A stretch of DNA of 64,000 nt, taken from NCBI GenBank assembly GCA_023664685.1, contig JAMPFC010000003.1, positions 1-64,000 on the forward strand, read 5' to 3'. Under the pieces are notes generated by a model. It searched no databases. It was not told the DNA's origin and was given only the letters and a program-made list of their open reading frames with translations. This stretch comes from Roseburia sp. (lineage in GTDB: Bacteria > Bacillota > Clostridia > Lachnospirales > Lachnospiraceae). The translations under genes and the position numbers were made by a program. Of the stretch, positions 33,105 to 42,260 are shown piece by piece (the first letter of the stretch is position 1; each line of letters starts with the position of its first letter).

Positions 33105-34214
33105 TTAGTCCGCTTGCCCATAAAACCGACGGATCGCATCCATTTTGGAAGTCATATTGATAAACATTTTATCCACGACAGCCAGTGCTGCCATTGATTC
33201 CACGACTACAACCGCCCTCGGCACGATGACCGGGTCATGGCGTCCCTTGATCTGTACGCGGATCTCCTCTCCAGACTGGTTTACGGTATCCTGTTCCGTA
33301 AAGATGGACGGCGTCGGCTTAAACGCTGCCCGCAAAATAACCGGGCTTCCATCACTGATCCCTCCAAGTATGCCGCCCGCATGGTTTGTCTTTTTCACGG
33401 TCTCCCCGGATTTTCCGGCGCAGAATGAATCATTATTCTTAGAACCGCTCACCTGTGCTGTGCGGAGGCCATCTCCAATCTCTACTGCCTTGACCGCCCC
33501 GATCGACATAACCGCCTCACAGAGCGCCGCATCCAATTTTCCAAATACCGGCTCTCCGATCCCTGCCGGCATTCCCGTGATCACACACTCGATCATTCCC
33601 CCCGCCGAGTCATGATTTTTCATCTGCCGGTCGAGAAAATCCTCTGCCTTTTCTGACGCCTCCAGATCCGGCATCCGCAGAGGACTCTTTTCGATATTCT
33701 CTCTGGATGCTTTTTCGGGGTCGATCCCGACCGGGCCAATGGAGCTTACATAAGTACAAAAGCGGATTCCAAGTTCATTCAGTATCTTCACTGCAACTGC
33801 CCCCGCAGCCACCCTTCCGATCGTCTCCCTTCCCGACGATCTTCCGCCGCCCCGGTAATCCCGGAAACCATATTTTTTATCAAACGTATAATCGGCATGT
33901 CCCGGCCGGTAGTACGAGGCGATCTCCGAATAATCCTTTGACTTCTGGGATGTATTTGCCACCATCATGGAAATTGGCGTCCCGGTTGTTTTTCCCTCAA
34001 AAACACCGGAAAGGATTTCCACCCGGTCTCCCTCTTTCCTCGGTGTGGAGTATTTTGTCTCTCCCGGTTTTCTCCGGTCAAGAAAACATTGTATGTCCTC
34101 CTCACAGAGAGACAGGCCCGCCGGACACCCGTCCACAACCACGCCAAGCCCCTTTCCGTGGGATTCCCCCCATGTAGACACCGCAAATATATCACCATAA
34201 ATCGAACCAGCCAT
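33105..34214 (-). CDS. aroC: Chorismate synthase
   Basis: AroC makes chorismate from EPSP in aromatic amino acid synthesis, using reduced FMN. The 369-residue protein starts GSIYGDIFAVSTWGESHG. It has the FMN-binding signature YRGGGRSSGRETIGRVAAGA near residue 120 (a location) and the C-terminal GRHDPVIVPRAV motif. GGAGGTAAGTTCTG precedes the ATG. No other aro gene is adjacent. Confidence 0.97.
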   Translation of the reverse strand: MAGSIYGDIFAVSTWGESHGKGLGVVVDGCPAGLSLCEEDIQCFLDRRKPGETKYSTPRKEGDRVEILSGVFEGKTTGTPISMMVANTSQKSKDYSEIASYYRPGHADYTFDKKYGFRDYRGGGRSSGRETIGRVAAGAVAVKILNELGIRFCTYVSSIGPVGIDPEKASRENIEKSPLRMPDLEASEKAEDFLDRQMKNHDSAGGMIECVITGMPAGIGEPVFGKLDAALCEAVMSIGAVKAVEIGDGLRTAQVSGSKNNDSFCAGKSGETVKKTNHAGGILGGISDGSPVILRAAFKPTPSIFTEQDTVNQSGEEIRVQIKGRHDPVIVPRAVVVVESMAALAVVDKMFINMTSKMDAIRRFYGQAD

Positions 34215-34430
34215 CAGAACTTACCTCCATTAAAAATCAAATTTTATGCGATTCCCTGAAAATTTTGTTTCTTTTTTTCTTATTCTATAGTATAATAAAT
34301 TCAGGATTTTTACAATGTAAAATTGACGCGGGAGGTCAAAAAGCCGCCGGAGGTCAAAATTACGGACAGGGATATGGATATTGTAAAATCAGAAGATAGC
34401 GTTTTATAATAAGAAAGGAGAACTTATTTT

Positions 34431-35297
34431 ATGTTTAGTCAGTTTTTTGGAAATTATCTTTTAGATAGAAAAAAGATTACCAAAGACCAATTTACCTCCT
34501 GCATGGAATACATGCGGGCAAACAGGGTCAAACTCGGCCTCATCGCAGAATCGGAGGGACTTCTCTCGCGCTCACAGGCAGATGAGTTGAACCAGCTTCA
34601 GATGAAAAGCGACAAACGTTTCGGCGATCTGGCTATTGAAAAAGGATATCTTACGGATGCCGATATTTCGCATCTGCTCAAGCTGCAGGGAAATCCTTAT
34701 CTGATCTTTGTTCAGGCGTTGGAGGAAAACAAGATCATGGAACGAGAGGAGATCACAGCTCTTGTTGCCGAATTTAAAAAAGACGAAGAACTTACCAATA
34801 CTGCACTGGAAGCGATCAAATATGGAGATTTCGACCGCCTGCTTCCGGCATTTGTTCAGGACACCAGTGTTTCCTGCCTTTCCTTTATGGCGCTTGCCCT
34901 GAGAAATGTCGTGCGTTTTGTCAGTTCCTACGTGCGTATTGAACGGTCACAGCGGATTACAGAATATTCCGCCAAATACATCGCTTGGCAGAAAACGGTC
35001 GGTGATTATGATGGATTTCTTGGATTTGCCAGTGATGACGATGCGATCCTCACGGTCGCTGACGGATATGCCGGCGAATACTTTGCTTCCCCTGATGAGG
35101 ACGCACTGGACGCTGTGTGCGAGTTTGCAAACTGCATCAATGGCCTTCATGCTTCGGATTTAAGTTACAAAGATATCTCGATCGATATGCTTCCGCCTGA
35201 ATTTATGTTTGACGGAACCATTACCGATCCAGAAAGCTTTTATCTTCTTCCGCTACATATAAATGGAAAAAAAGTAGATATGATCATAAAAAAATAA
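34431..35297 (+). CDS. CheX/CheC-like protein with GspE_N-like N terminus
   Basis: The 288-residue protein has an N-terminal helical region with two similar units, DRKKITKDQFTSCMEY...LGLIAESEGLL and KRFGDLAIEKGYLTDADISH (residues about 12-90). These resemble the GspE N-terminal (MshEN) fold. The C-terminal part (about 130-285) resembles CheX/CheC-type phosphatases (ADGYAGEYFASPDEDALDAV, CEFANCINGLHASDL). The next gene, 22 bases on, is a CheY-like receiver, a likely substrate. RBS AAAGGAG is present. No flagellar genes are in the window, so the pair may control another process. Confidence 0.72.
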   Translation: MFSQFFGNYLLDRKKITKDQFTSCMEYMRANRVKLGLIAESEGLLSRSQADELNQLQMKSDKRFGDLAIEKGYLTDADISHLLKLQGNPYLIFVQALEENKIMEREEITALVAEFKKDEELTNTALEAIKYGDFDRLLPAFVQDTSVSCLSFMALALRNVVRFVSSYVRIERSQRITEYSAKYIAWQKTVGDYDGFLGFASDDDAILTVADGYAGEYFASPDEDALDAVCEFANCINGLHASDLSYKDISIDMLPPEFMFDGTITDPESFYLLPLHINGKKVDMIIKK

Positions 35298-35319
35298 ATA
35301 TTTGAAGGGGGTTGTTTGA

Positions 35320-35676
35320 ATGGCAACAGTATTAATCGTGGATGACTCAAGAACATCCCGCAGGATATTGAAAAATATTCTTACAGAAAATGGGTATAAA
35401 ATCATTGGTGAGGCTTCGGACGGACAGATCGGATATGAAAAATATATCGAATTAAAACCGGATCTTGTTACTCTTGATATTACGATGCCGGTTCTTGATG
35501 GACTTGGCGCTCTTGAAAAGATCATGCAGCTCAACAGTGAGGCAAAGGTCATTATGGTGACAGCGGCTGGACAAAAATCAAAAATGGTAGAGGCAATCAA
35601 ACTGGGAGCATCTGAATTTATCCAGAAACCATTTGAACCCGAGCAGATTTTAGCGATCATAAAGACGGTGGCTTAA
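35320..35676 (+). CDS. CheY-like single-domain response regulator
   Basis: The 118-residue receiver domain has the acidic pair VDDSRT near residues 8-13, the phospho-acceptor Asp in LVTLDITMPV near residue 54, the Thr/Ser switch VTAAG and the conserved lysine IQKPF near 105. No output domain is present. AAGGGGG precedes the ATG. It is paired with the CheX-like gene and closed by a large inverted repeat. Confidence 0.9.
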   Translation: MATVLIVDDSRTSRRILKNILTENGYKIIGEASDGQIGYEKYIELKPDLVTLDITMPVLDGLGALEKIMQLNSEAKVIMVTAAGQKSKMVEAIKLGASEFIQKPFEPEQILAIIKTVA

Positions 35677-35721
35677 ATACAGAAATTAGCACAGACATTA
35701 GTACAGAAACTCAGAAAGATA

Positions 35722-35820
35722 ACAGATGACTAACGGAAAGCGTTTAAAACAAGGGCAAGCAAGCTTACCAAAAGTTTTAAACGCTTTCGTTAGTCGTTTC
35801 TGTTAGTCGTTTCTGTTGGT
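35722..35820. repeat. Long inverted repeat with three downstream tandem repeats
   Basis: The arms at 35722-35750 and 35774-35803 (core GGAAAGCGTTTAAAAC / GTTTTAAACGCTTTCG) form a near-perfect stem of about 29 bp. The right end continues as three 13-base units (TTAGTCGTTTCTG twice, TTGGTCATTTCTG once), so part of the arm is tandemly repeated. It lies between convergent genes and may serve as a terminator, but a T run is missing. Confidence 0.75.
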
Positions 35821-35833
35821 CATTTCTGTTTAC

Positions 35834-37666
35834 TTACTGATAGTACTGCGCCTGTGCATTCCACATCTCACGGTACAGTCCATCTTCCTCCGCCAAAAGC
35901 TTTTCATGGCTTCCCTGCTGAACAATATTTCCCTGATCAAATACAATGATCTGGTCGCAGAAGCGGCAGCTCGACATCCGGTGGGAGATATAGAGCGCTG
36001 TCTTTTCCTCTACCAGTTCATCAAAGCTCTGATAGATTTCATATTCCGATACCGGATCGAGCGCTGACGTCGGCTCATCCAGTATAACAAGCGGGGAGTC
36101 TTTATAAATCGCCCGGGCAATCGCGATCTTTTGCGCCTCACCGCCGGATACCTCCATGCCATCCTCTTCCAGCTTATAAAGATTCGTCCGGATATCTTTT
36201 TCTAATGTGCCAAGACGTTTTGAAAAACCGGCTTTCTTAAGACAATCCCGTATGCGTGCCTCGTCAAATTCTTTCGATACTGCCACATTCTCTGCAATGG
36301 AAAATGGGAACAGCTTAAAATCCTGAAACACCACGGAAAACAGGCTGATATACTCACTATAATCATAGTAGCGTATGTCGATCCCATTGAGCAGGATTTC
36401 CCCCTCTGTCGGATCATATAACCGGCAAAGCAGTTTGATAAACGTAGTCTTTCCTGCCCCATTTGGCCCTACGATCGCCATTTTCCCGCCAATCTTCAAT
36501 TTCATCCAAATATGCTCCAGAACCGGCTTTTGACTGTTCGGATAGGAAAAGGATACGTTCCGGAACTCAAATTCATATTCGTTGTCGTCCCGCTTCTCAA
36601 TCGGCAGCGTTCCGTCATATTTGGTATTTTCAATCTCCATAAACTCCACAAGATAGGACAGATATCTGGCACGGACTGAAATTCCTGCATAAATATTCGC
36701 AATCTGACCAAGTGCTGAACTAAATTTCGTAAATGCACTGACATACCGGGTCACGTTTCCGACACTTACCATCCCAAAGACAGCTTTAGCACCCACGTAG
36801 ATATAACTGGCTATTGCAAACAAGCTTCCAGACCACTTGCTAAGCAGTAAATACTTGATGCCCTTCCTCCAAAATTTCCACATAACGTTCAAAACTTTCA
36901 TGTTATCTTCATAAAAGCCTTTTGTGATCGTCTTCCCAAGCCGATACATACGGATATCCTTTCCTTTTGCATATTCATACATAAAGGACAGATAATATCC
37001 AAAACGGCGGTTTCCCTCTACATTTAATTCAAATCTCTCATTTTCCAACCTTCCCATGCTCTTACTGCTCCAAAAAGAGACGCAAAACTGTATCACAAGA
37101 ATGACTGCAATAAAAATACTGCTCCACGGGGAATTTAGCATACGGTATAGCATTCCATCCTGTCCTGATCCCTGCACCGGAAAAAACAAAGGCACAAATA
37201 GAATTACCGTATAGATGATATCAACGATGATTCCGAGCATATTTGTGATCCAGTCACAAAATGCCCCGATATCTCCACCGCTGTACATGCCCTCCCTCGC
37301 CTTATTGATGCACTCTAATGTCTCCTTCTTTTCCAAAAGCTCATAATCCAGTGTAAGAGCTTTTTCGGATATCATCTTCTGCACCTTATCTCCCATCGTA
37401 TACTTCCGTATGTTCGTGAACTTATCCAGTCCCCAGCCTATTACGTTCAAACTGCAGTTTAGGGAGATCATCCAGATCACGTACCGGAAAACCACATCAA
37501 AATCCTGACCGCCAAGCATCGCATCAATGATCATACTGCTAAATACGATATTCACGTACGGAACAGACGTAAGGACCAACTTTTGTATGACTAATACCGG
37601 CAGATATTCCGGGCAAAGACGATATACTAATTTTAGCACGGCTCCGATTGCTTTTCTATTTTTCAT
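35834..37666 (-). CDS. ABC exporter half-transporter (subunit B)
   Basis: The 610-residue protein has six transmembrane helices in the first ~320 residues, then an ATPase domain. Walker A is GPNGAGKTTFI near 405, the signature is VSGGEAQKIAI, Walker B is LVILDEPTSALDP and the H-loop is YISHRMSS. All catalytic residues look intact. It overlaps the upstream half-transporter gene by four bases (ATGA), pointing to a heterodimer. The substrate is unknown; the adjacent GHKL/LytTR regulators favour a peptide or antimicrobial. Confidence 0.9.
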   Translation of the reverse strand: MKNRKAIGAVLKLVYRLCPEYLPVLVIQKLVLTSVPYVNIVFSSMIIDAMLGGQDFDVVFRYVIWMISLNCSLNVIGWGLDKFTNIRKYTMGDKVQKMISEKALTLDYELLEKKETLECINKAREGMYSGGDIGAFCDWITNMLGIIVDIIYTVILFVPLFFPVQGSGQDGMLYRMLNSPWSSIFIAVILVIQFCVSFWSSKSMGRLENERFELNVEGNRRFGYYLSFMYEYAKGKDIRMYRLGKTITKGFYEDNMKVLNVMWKFWRKGIKYLLLSKWSGSLFAIASYIYVGAKAVFGMVSVGNVTRYVSAFTKFSSALGQIANIYAGISVRARYLSYLVEFMEIENTKYDGTLPIEKRDDNEYEFEFRNVSFSYPNSQKPVLEHIWMKLKIGGKMAIVGPNGAGKTTFIKLLCRLYDPTEGEILLNGIDIRYYDYSEYISLFSVVFQDFKLFPFSIAENVAVSKEFDEARIRDCLKKAGFSKRLGTLEKDIRTNLYKLEEDGMEVSGGEAQKIAIARAIYKDSPLVILDEPTSALDPVSEYEIYQSFDELVEEKTALYISHRMSSCRFCDQIIVFDQGNIVQQGSHEKLLAEEDGLYREMWNAQAQYYQ

Positions 37667-39453
37667 GACTGCACCTCCTCCCGGTAATAATGGCTCTGGA
37701 CCTCAAACATTTCCGCATAGCCTCCCTTTCTCTCCAACAACTCCTCATGCGTTCCCCGCTCCGCCACAACACCATGTTCCAGATAGAGGATTTCATCGCA
37801 AAAGCGGGTACTTGCCAGCCTGTGGGAAATAAAGAGCGACGTTTTCTCCCCCGCCATCTCATTGTACTGTTCATAAATCCGGCTCTCTGCGATCGGGTCA
37901 AGGGCACTAGTCGGCTCATCCAGTATGAGCAAGCGTCCATTTTTATAGAGCGCCCTTGCGATCAACAACTTCTGCACCTCACCGCCGGAAAATTCCACTC
38001 CCTCTTTCTCAAGCATCTGTGAGACATACGTGTCCTCCTTTTTTTCCAGTGCATCGATCTTGTCCCAGATGCCGGCCCTTTTGAGACAATCCCTTAGACG
38101 TTCTCTGTCAATCTCCTCTGGATTGCCGCCTGCGATGTTCATGGCAACCGTAAAAGCCGGGATAAATCCGTCCTGAAATACCGGAGAAATCATCTTTCCA
38201 TATTCGTCCATATCATAATCTCTCGTATTGATGCCATTTACGATCACATCTCCTTCGGTCGGCATATAAAATCCGCACAAAAGTTTTACGATCGTACTCT
38301 TTCCCGCTCCGTTATTTCCGACTAGCGCAATTTTCTGCCCCGGTTCGATCTTAAAACTCAGATGGGACAAAATATCTTTCTGTCCCTCCTCATAGCGGAA
38401 GGTCACATCGCGAAATTCAACCGATACCATCGACGTAAGATCCGGCTTTTCGCCCTCTCCATGCGGGAACACATCCGAAATCCCCTCGGCATCCCCATAA
38501 TACCCTGTCTCCACATTCGCTGTCATCACTCTTGATATCCCAAAGATAAAATTGTTCATCCATGTAGAAAATCCAGCCACCGCTCCGACATAAAAGGCAA
38601 ACCATGCCACCGTGATCTGTCCGTCAAGCACCATTTTTATCAGGATGGTATACAGGACAAAGTCCCGGACAAATGTACCGGCCTGCTCCACAAGTGTCGG
38701 AAAATACCATCTCAATTCCTGCCTTGAAAAACAATTTCTTAGTATTTCGATCTGTTCATCAAAAATGCGGCGAAACCAGTTCTCGACATGATAAAGACGG
38801 ATATCTTTTCCATGTGCCAGTGAGATTCCCTGCTGTTCAAGTGTATAGTTGATCCGGCTCGCTTGGCTTTTTACATCCGAAAGTCCATCGGTATACCTTA
38901 CTGCATGGCGGTGTAGCAAAAAATTGACTGCTGCCGTCACAAAGATGATCACCAAAACGCTCCAGTGGATCGTCGACATGATCGTTCCATAGGCAAGTAC
39001 CCCGAACAGTCCGCAGATCATTTGAAGGGACTCATTTGAAAGTGCCTCTACCCCGGTTCCGTTACTCCGTATACTCGTCATGCCCTTATTCAGAATCTTT
39101 TGCTTGTCTGCCGGCTCCACATTACAATAATCCATCGTCACATATTTTTTCAAAAGTCTTACGCAAAAACCGCTCAGTCTTGCACCGATGTTCGAGAGCT
39201 GCAAAGAGCCTTCCATCACATCCATCAGGCATTTTACCATGATGTCGAGAAACAAAAGCCCGGTGATGCCTAGCACATAATCGGCAAGTTTTCCTCCCGT
39301 CAGCAGTGCGATCGCCATCGCCGGCACTGCATTCTCGATCAGCGGCGAAGCTACCTTTGCCGCCGTATAAACCACAACCTGCCATCTCGCCGCTTTGGAA
39401 TAGCGAAACAGCTCCCGGTAAACCATGATGATATTTTTAAATATATTTTTCAT
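37663..39453 (-). CDS. ABC exporter half-transporter (subunit A)
   Basis: The 596-residue protein has six N-terminal transmembrane helices and a C-terminal ATPase: GNNGAGKSTIV near 390, FSGGEVQKLLI, LLILDEPTSALDP and FISHRLAST. It is related to the downstream subunit throughout. AAGGAGG lies 12 bases before the ATG. A promoter at 39486-39514 abuts the terminator of the histidine kinase gene, so the exporter has its own transcription start, possibly controlled by the neighbouring LytTR regulator. Confidence 0.9.
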   Translation of the reverse strand: MKNIFKNIIMVYRELFRYSKAARWQVVVYTAAKVASPLIENAVPAMAIALLTGGKLADYVLGITGLLFLDIMVKCLMDVMEGSLQLSNIGARLSGFCVRLLKKYVTMDYCNVEPADKQKILNKGMTSIRSNGTGVEALSNESLQMICGLFGVLAYGTIMSTIHWSVLVIIFVTAAVNFLLHRHAVRYTDGLSDVKSQASRINYTLEQQGISLAHGKDIRLYHVENWFRRIFDEQIEILRNCFSRQELRWYFPTLVEQAGTFVRDFVLYTILIKMVLDGQITVAWFAFYVGAVAGFSTWMNNFIFGISRVMTANVETGYYGDAEGISDVFPHGEGEKPDLTSMVSVEFRDVTFRYEEGQKDILSHLSFKIEPGQKIALVGNNGAGKSTIVKLLCGFYMPTEGDVIVNGINTRDYDMDEYGKMISPVFQDGFIPAFTVAMNIAGGNPEEIDRERLRDCLKRAGIWDKIDALEKKEDTYVSQMLEKEGVEFSGGEVQKLLIARALYKNGRLLILDEPTSALDPIAESRIYEQYNEMAGEKTSLFISHRLASTRFCDEILYLEHGVVAERGTHEELLERKGGYAEMFEVQSHYYREEVQS

Positions 39454-39485
39454 GATCTCTGGATTCCTCCTTTCTGTTAGAACTT

Positions 39486-39514
39486 ATTGTAGCGTAATTT
39501 TTTTACAAAAACAA
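39486..39514 (-). promoter_or_regulatory. Promoter of the ABC exporter
   Basis: On the minus strand TTGTTT (complement of 39509-39514), a 17-base spacer and TACAAT (complement of 39486-39491) are present. The -35 box lies in the T run of the preceding terminator. Confidence 0.65.
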
Positions 39515-39545
39515 AAAAGTGCACGAACGGTAAAAATTCGTACAC
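39508..39545 (-). terminator. Terminator after the GHKL kinase gene
   Basis: GTGTACGAA and TTCGTGCAC form a 9-bp stem with one G-T pair and a nine-base loop. On the minus strand it is followed by a T-rich run (TTTTTTGTTTTTG). Confidence 0.85.
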
Positions 39546-39573
39546 TAACTGTCTGCGGGTACTGCCCTTTTCC

Positions 39574-40305
39574 CTACAATGGCAGCATGATTTCTGTGGC
39601 AAATGCCCCCGGCTCATTTTTCCGGTTGATAAAGCCCCCGTACTTGTCCACGATCTGGTCGATCCGCTTGAGACCATGCCCATGATTGCCCCACTTTCCG
39701 CTGATCAGTTCCCTTTCTCTTTTCCGCTTTTTCGCATTTGTAGAATTGGTCACGGACAGATAGAGCTGTCCCTTAAAAATCCCGACATATACCCGAATAA
39801 ATTTATTTTTTCCATCCTGTATCTTCTCACATGATTCCAGTCCGTTATCGATCAGGTTTCCGAGAATGATACACAGATCGACGTCGCTGACGGAAAGCTC
39901 CTTTGGCACCTTCGCCTTGCAGTTTACTTCAATGTCCTTTTTTGCCGCCACAGAAAGCTTACTGCTCAGGATTGCGTCCACACTGACATTTCCCGTCCGG
40001 ATCGAAATATCAATTTTATCCAGATCCTCTTCTAACTGGTCAAGATAAGAAGACACCTCCTCGATCTGATCCAGCGCAAGATGCGCCTTGATCTTCTGCA
40101 TATGATTGTGGTAATCATGCCGCCAGCCGCGCATCGTCTGGTAAATACTGCCCACCTCTTCTCTCTGGTTCCGCAGTATCTTCTCCTGATATTCCCTGCT
40201 TCGCTCCTCTTCCCGCCTTTTTACGATGACTGTCGTTATAACAGCAGTCAGAAAAACTGCCAAAAGCACAGCCAAGATCGTTCCCATAAGCGGCATCTGG
40301 CTCAC
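39574..40305 (-). CDS. Short GHKL-type sensor histidine kinase
   Basis: The 243-residue protein has one N-terminal transmembrane helix (MGTILAVLLAVFLTAVITTV, about 7-26). A coiled region follows, then the H box RGWRHDYHNHMQ near residue 60, N box LGNLIDNGLES near 148 and G box GNHGHGLKRI near 214. This is the AgrC-like catalytic core without the usual six-helix sensor, so signal input may come from another protein such as the exporter. It overlaps the response regulator gene by four bases (ATGA). Confidence 0.88.
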   Translation of the reverse strand: MSQMPLMGTILAVLLAVFLTAVITTVIVKRREEERSREYQEKILRNQREEVGSIYQTMRGWRHDYHNHMQKIKAHLALDQIEEVSSYLDQLEEDLDKIDISIRTGNVSVDAILSSKLSVAAKKDIEVNCKAKVPKELSVSDVDLCIILGNLIDNGLESCEKIQDGKNKFIRVYVGIFKGQLYLSVTNSTNAKKRKRERELISGKWGNHGHGLKRIDQIVDKYGGFINRKNEPGAFATEIMLPL

Positions 40306-41027
40306 CCTCCCCGGTTTTTATAATATTCAATAAATGCCTCATTCACCTGCCTGTACCGGTTCCTGCTGATCGAAACCGATTCCCCATTGTCAAGAATGCA
40401 CTCCGTCTTTGCCACCCGGTTGACACAGGATATGTTCACAAGCACACCTCGTCTTGTCATGACAAATCCATGTTCCTCAAATTCATCCTGCAGGTTTCCG
40501 ATGCTTGCCTTCCACTGTATTTTCCCATCCCGCCATGACAGCTCGACATAATGTCCCTGAGACTCAATATACCAAATGTCCTCATAGGGAATTTTCATCA
40601 GCTCTCCGCCCCGGTCTAAAACAAAATAAGCTCGTTCCTTCTGGCTGAGATTCTCAGCGATCCGGGTCATGACCTCATAAAATTCTTTTTCCTTCACAGG
40701 CTTGACTAGATAGCGGAACGCTTCTACCTCATACCCCTCCAGTGCATACTCACGCAGTCCGGTCAAAAATACAAGTACTGCATGCGGCTCCTGCTCCCTG
40801 ATCTTTCTCGCCAGTTCCATCCCGTTGATTTTTCCCATCTGGATATCAAGAAGATACATGTCATATGGAAAATCCCGGTCAAAAGAAAAAAGAAACTGCT
40901 CGGCACTGATATACGCATCCACATGACAGGCCGCTCCGGTTTTTTCCGCCCATTTACCGATCAGCGACTTGATATATTCCGTCTGCGCCCTGTCATCCTC
41001 ACATATTGCAATCGTTATGTTATCCAT
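40302..41027 (-). CDS. LytTR response regulator
   Basis: The 241-residue protein has an N-terminal receiver domain with acidic residues ICEDDRAQ, the phospho-acceptor in YLLDIQMGKINGM near residue 59 and VKPVKEKEF. A C-terminal LytTR DNA-binding domain (about 135-235, IPYEDIWYIESQGHYVEL, then SISRNRYRQ) follows. It is the partner of the overlapping GHKL kinase. AGGA lies before the ATG, only 15 bases after lysC. The likely target is the ABC exporter operon. Confidence 0.92.
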   Translation of the reverse strand: MDNITIAICEDDRAQTEYIKSLIGKWAEKTGAACHVDAYISAEQFLFSFDRDFPYDMYLLDIQMGKINGMELARKIREQEPHAVLVFLTGLREYALEGYEVEAFRYLVKPVKEKEFYEVMTRIAENLSQKERAYFVLDRGGELMKIPYEDIWYIESQGHYVELSWRDGKIQWKASIGNLQDEFEEHGFVMTRRGVLVNISCVNRVAKTECILDNGESVSISRNRYRQVNEAFIEYYKNRGG

Positions 41028-41041
41028 CGTTACATGATATC

Positions 41042-41515
41042 CTAAAACTCAAACTCTTTATGCACAGCCTTCATCGCCTTATCCGTATCGGCACGGTCGA
41101 TCAGCACGGTGACGCGGATCTCAGAAGTAGAAATCTGCTGTATGTTTACATTGGCATCATAAAGCGCTTCAAACATCTGCGCAGCCACGCCTGCATTTGT
41201 CTGCATACCGGCACCTACGATCGATACCTTTGATACATTTTTATTTACTTTTACATCTTGACATTTCAGGCTTCCGCTGCGGTGTCTCTCCACGGTCTCG
41301 ACTGCCACATCTGCCATATCTTCTGTCACGGTAAAACTGATATCCTTTGTGTTCCCACGTCCGATGGACTGAAGGATCATATCGACATTCACGTTATGGT
41401 TCGCAAGATGACGGAACAGTTTAAACGCCACACCCGGCTGGTCTTCCAGTCCCACTACTGCAATCCTCGCTACATTTTCATCACTTGCCACTCCGCTTAC
41501 AAGCATTTTTTCCAT
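41042..41515 (-). CDS. Probable internally initiated beta subunit of aspartate kinase
   Basis: Within lysC, in frame, AAGGAGGAAGTTAAA precedes an ATG that starts MEKMLVSGVASDENVAR. The product would be 157 residues, the two ACT domains. B. subtilis LysC makes a beta subunit of similar size by exactly such in-frame internal initiation. The ribosome site is perfect, but use is not shown by sequence alone. Confidence 0.65.
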   Translation of the reverse strand: MEKMLVSGVASDENVARIAVVGLEDQPGVAFKLFRHLANHNVNVDMILQSIGRGNTKDISFTVTEDMADVAVETVERHRSGSLKCQDVKVNKNVSKVSIVGAGMQTNAGVAAQMFEALYDANVNIQQISTSEIRVTVLIDRADTDKAMKAVHKEFEF

Positions 41516-42247
41516 TTTAACTTCCTCCTTAACGATCGTACCCTCTGATGTGTTCAGACTGGAACGGACTACTAATTGTACACCATATTTTTTTGCCATC
41601 TCCACCGAACGGTTGTGGAGAACGCCTGCACCGAGACTGGCAAGTTCAAGCATCTCATCATAGGTGATCTCATCGATTTTTTTTGCATCTTTTACAATTC
41701 GCGGATCTGCGGTAAATACCCCGTCCACGTCCGTATAAATCTCACAGGCATCTGCGTGGAGCGCCGCCGCCAATGCAACCGCAGTCGTATCCGAACCGCC
41801 GCGTCCGAGAGTTGTGTAATCATCGTATTGGCTGATCCCCTGAAATCCGGTGACGACCACGATCTTTCTCTGCTCAAGTTCAAACCGGATCCTCTCCCGG
41901 TCAATCTTTTTCAACCTCGCATTTCCGGCAACTGACGTCGTGTGCATCGCCACCTGAAAGGCATTCAGCGATACCGCCGGAACACCGAGCGAATGCAACG
42001 CCATCGCCATCAATGCGACCGAGGTCTGCTCTCCTGTCGTAAGGAGCATATCCAGTTCTCTCTTTGGTGCATTTGGATTGATATCGTTTGCCATGTCAAG
42101 GAGTACGTCGGTCTGTTTGCCCATAGCAGAAAGCACGACAACCACGTCATTTCCCTTTTTATAATCCTCGATACAGCGGTTTGCCACGTTAAAGATTCTC
42201 TCTTTGTCGGCAACCGATGTACCACCAAACTTTTTAACGATCAACAT
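41042..42247 (-). CDS. lysC: Aspartate kinase
   Basis: LysC phosphorylates aspartate, the first step to lysine, threonine and methionine. The 401-residue protein starts IVKKFGGTSVAD. It has VVTGFQGI and the catalytic TTLGRGGSDTTAVALAA near residue 150, then two C-terminal ACT regulatory domains (about 265-400). It is followed upstream by apgM and hom, giving a compact homoserine pathway cluster. An internal ribosome site and ATG at 41515 would produce the ACT half alone, as in Bacillus aspartokinase II. Confidence 0.96.
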   Translation of the reverse strand: MLIVKKFGGTSVADKERIFNVANRCIEDYKKGNDVVVVLSAMGKQTDVLLDMANDINPNAPKRELDMLLTTGEQTSVALMAMALHSLGVPAVSLNAFQVAMHTTSVAGNARLKKIDRERIRFELEQRKIVVVTGFQGISQYDDYTTLGRGGSDTTAVALAAALHADACEIYTDVDGVFTADPRIVKDAKKIDEITYDEMLELASLGAGVLHNRSVEMAKKYGVQLVVRSSLNTSEGTIVKEEVKMEKMLVSGVASDENVARIAVVGLEDQPGVAFKLFRHLANHNVNVDMILQSIGRGNTKDISFTVTEDMADVAVETVERHRSGSLKCQDVKVNKNVSKVSIVGAGMQTNAGVAAQMFEALYDANVNIQQISTSEIRVTVLIDRADTDKAMKAVHKEFEF

Positions 42248-42260
42248 TTTTCTTTCTCCT

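Noticed and set aside
39454..39573. Precursor peptide gene for the exporter/two-component cluster
   Set aside because: The interval holds only a terminator, a promoter and the exporter ribosome site; no small frame with a start and ribosome site was found.
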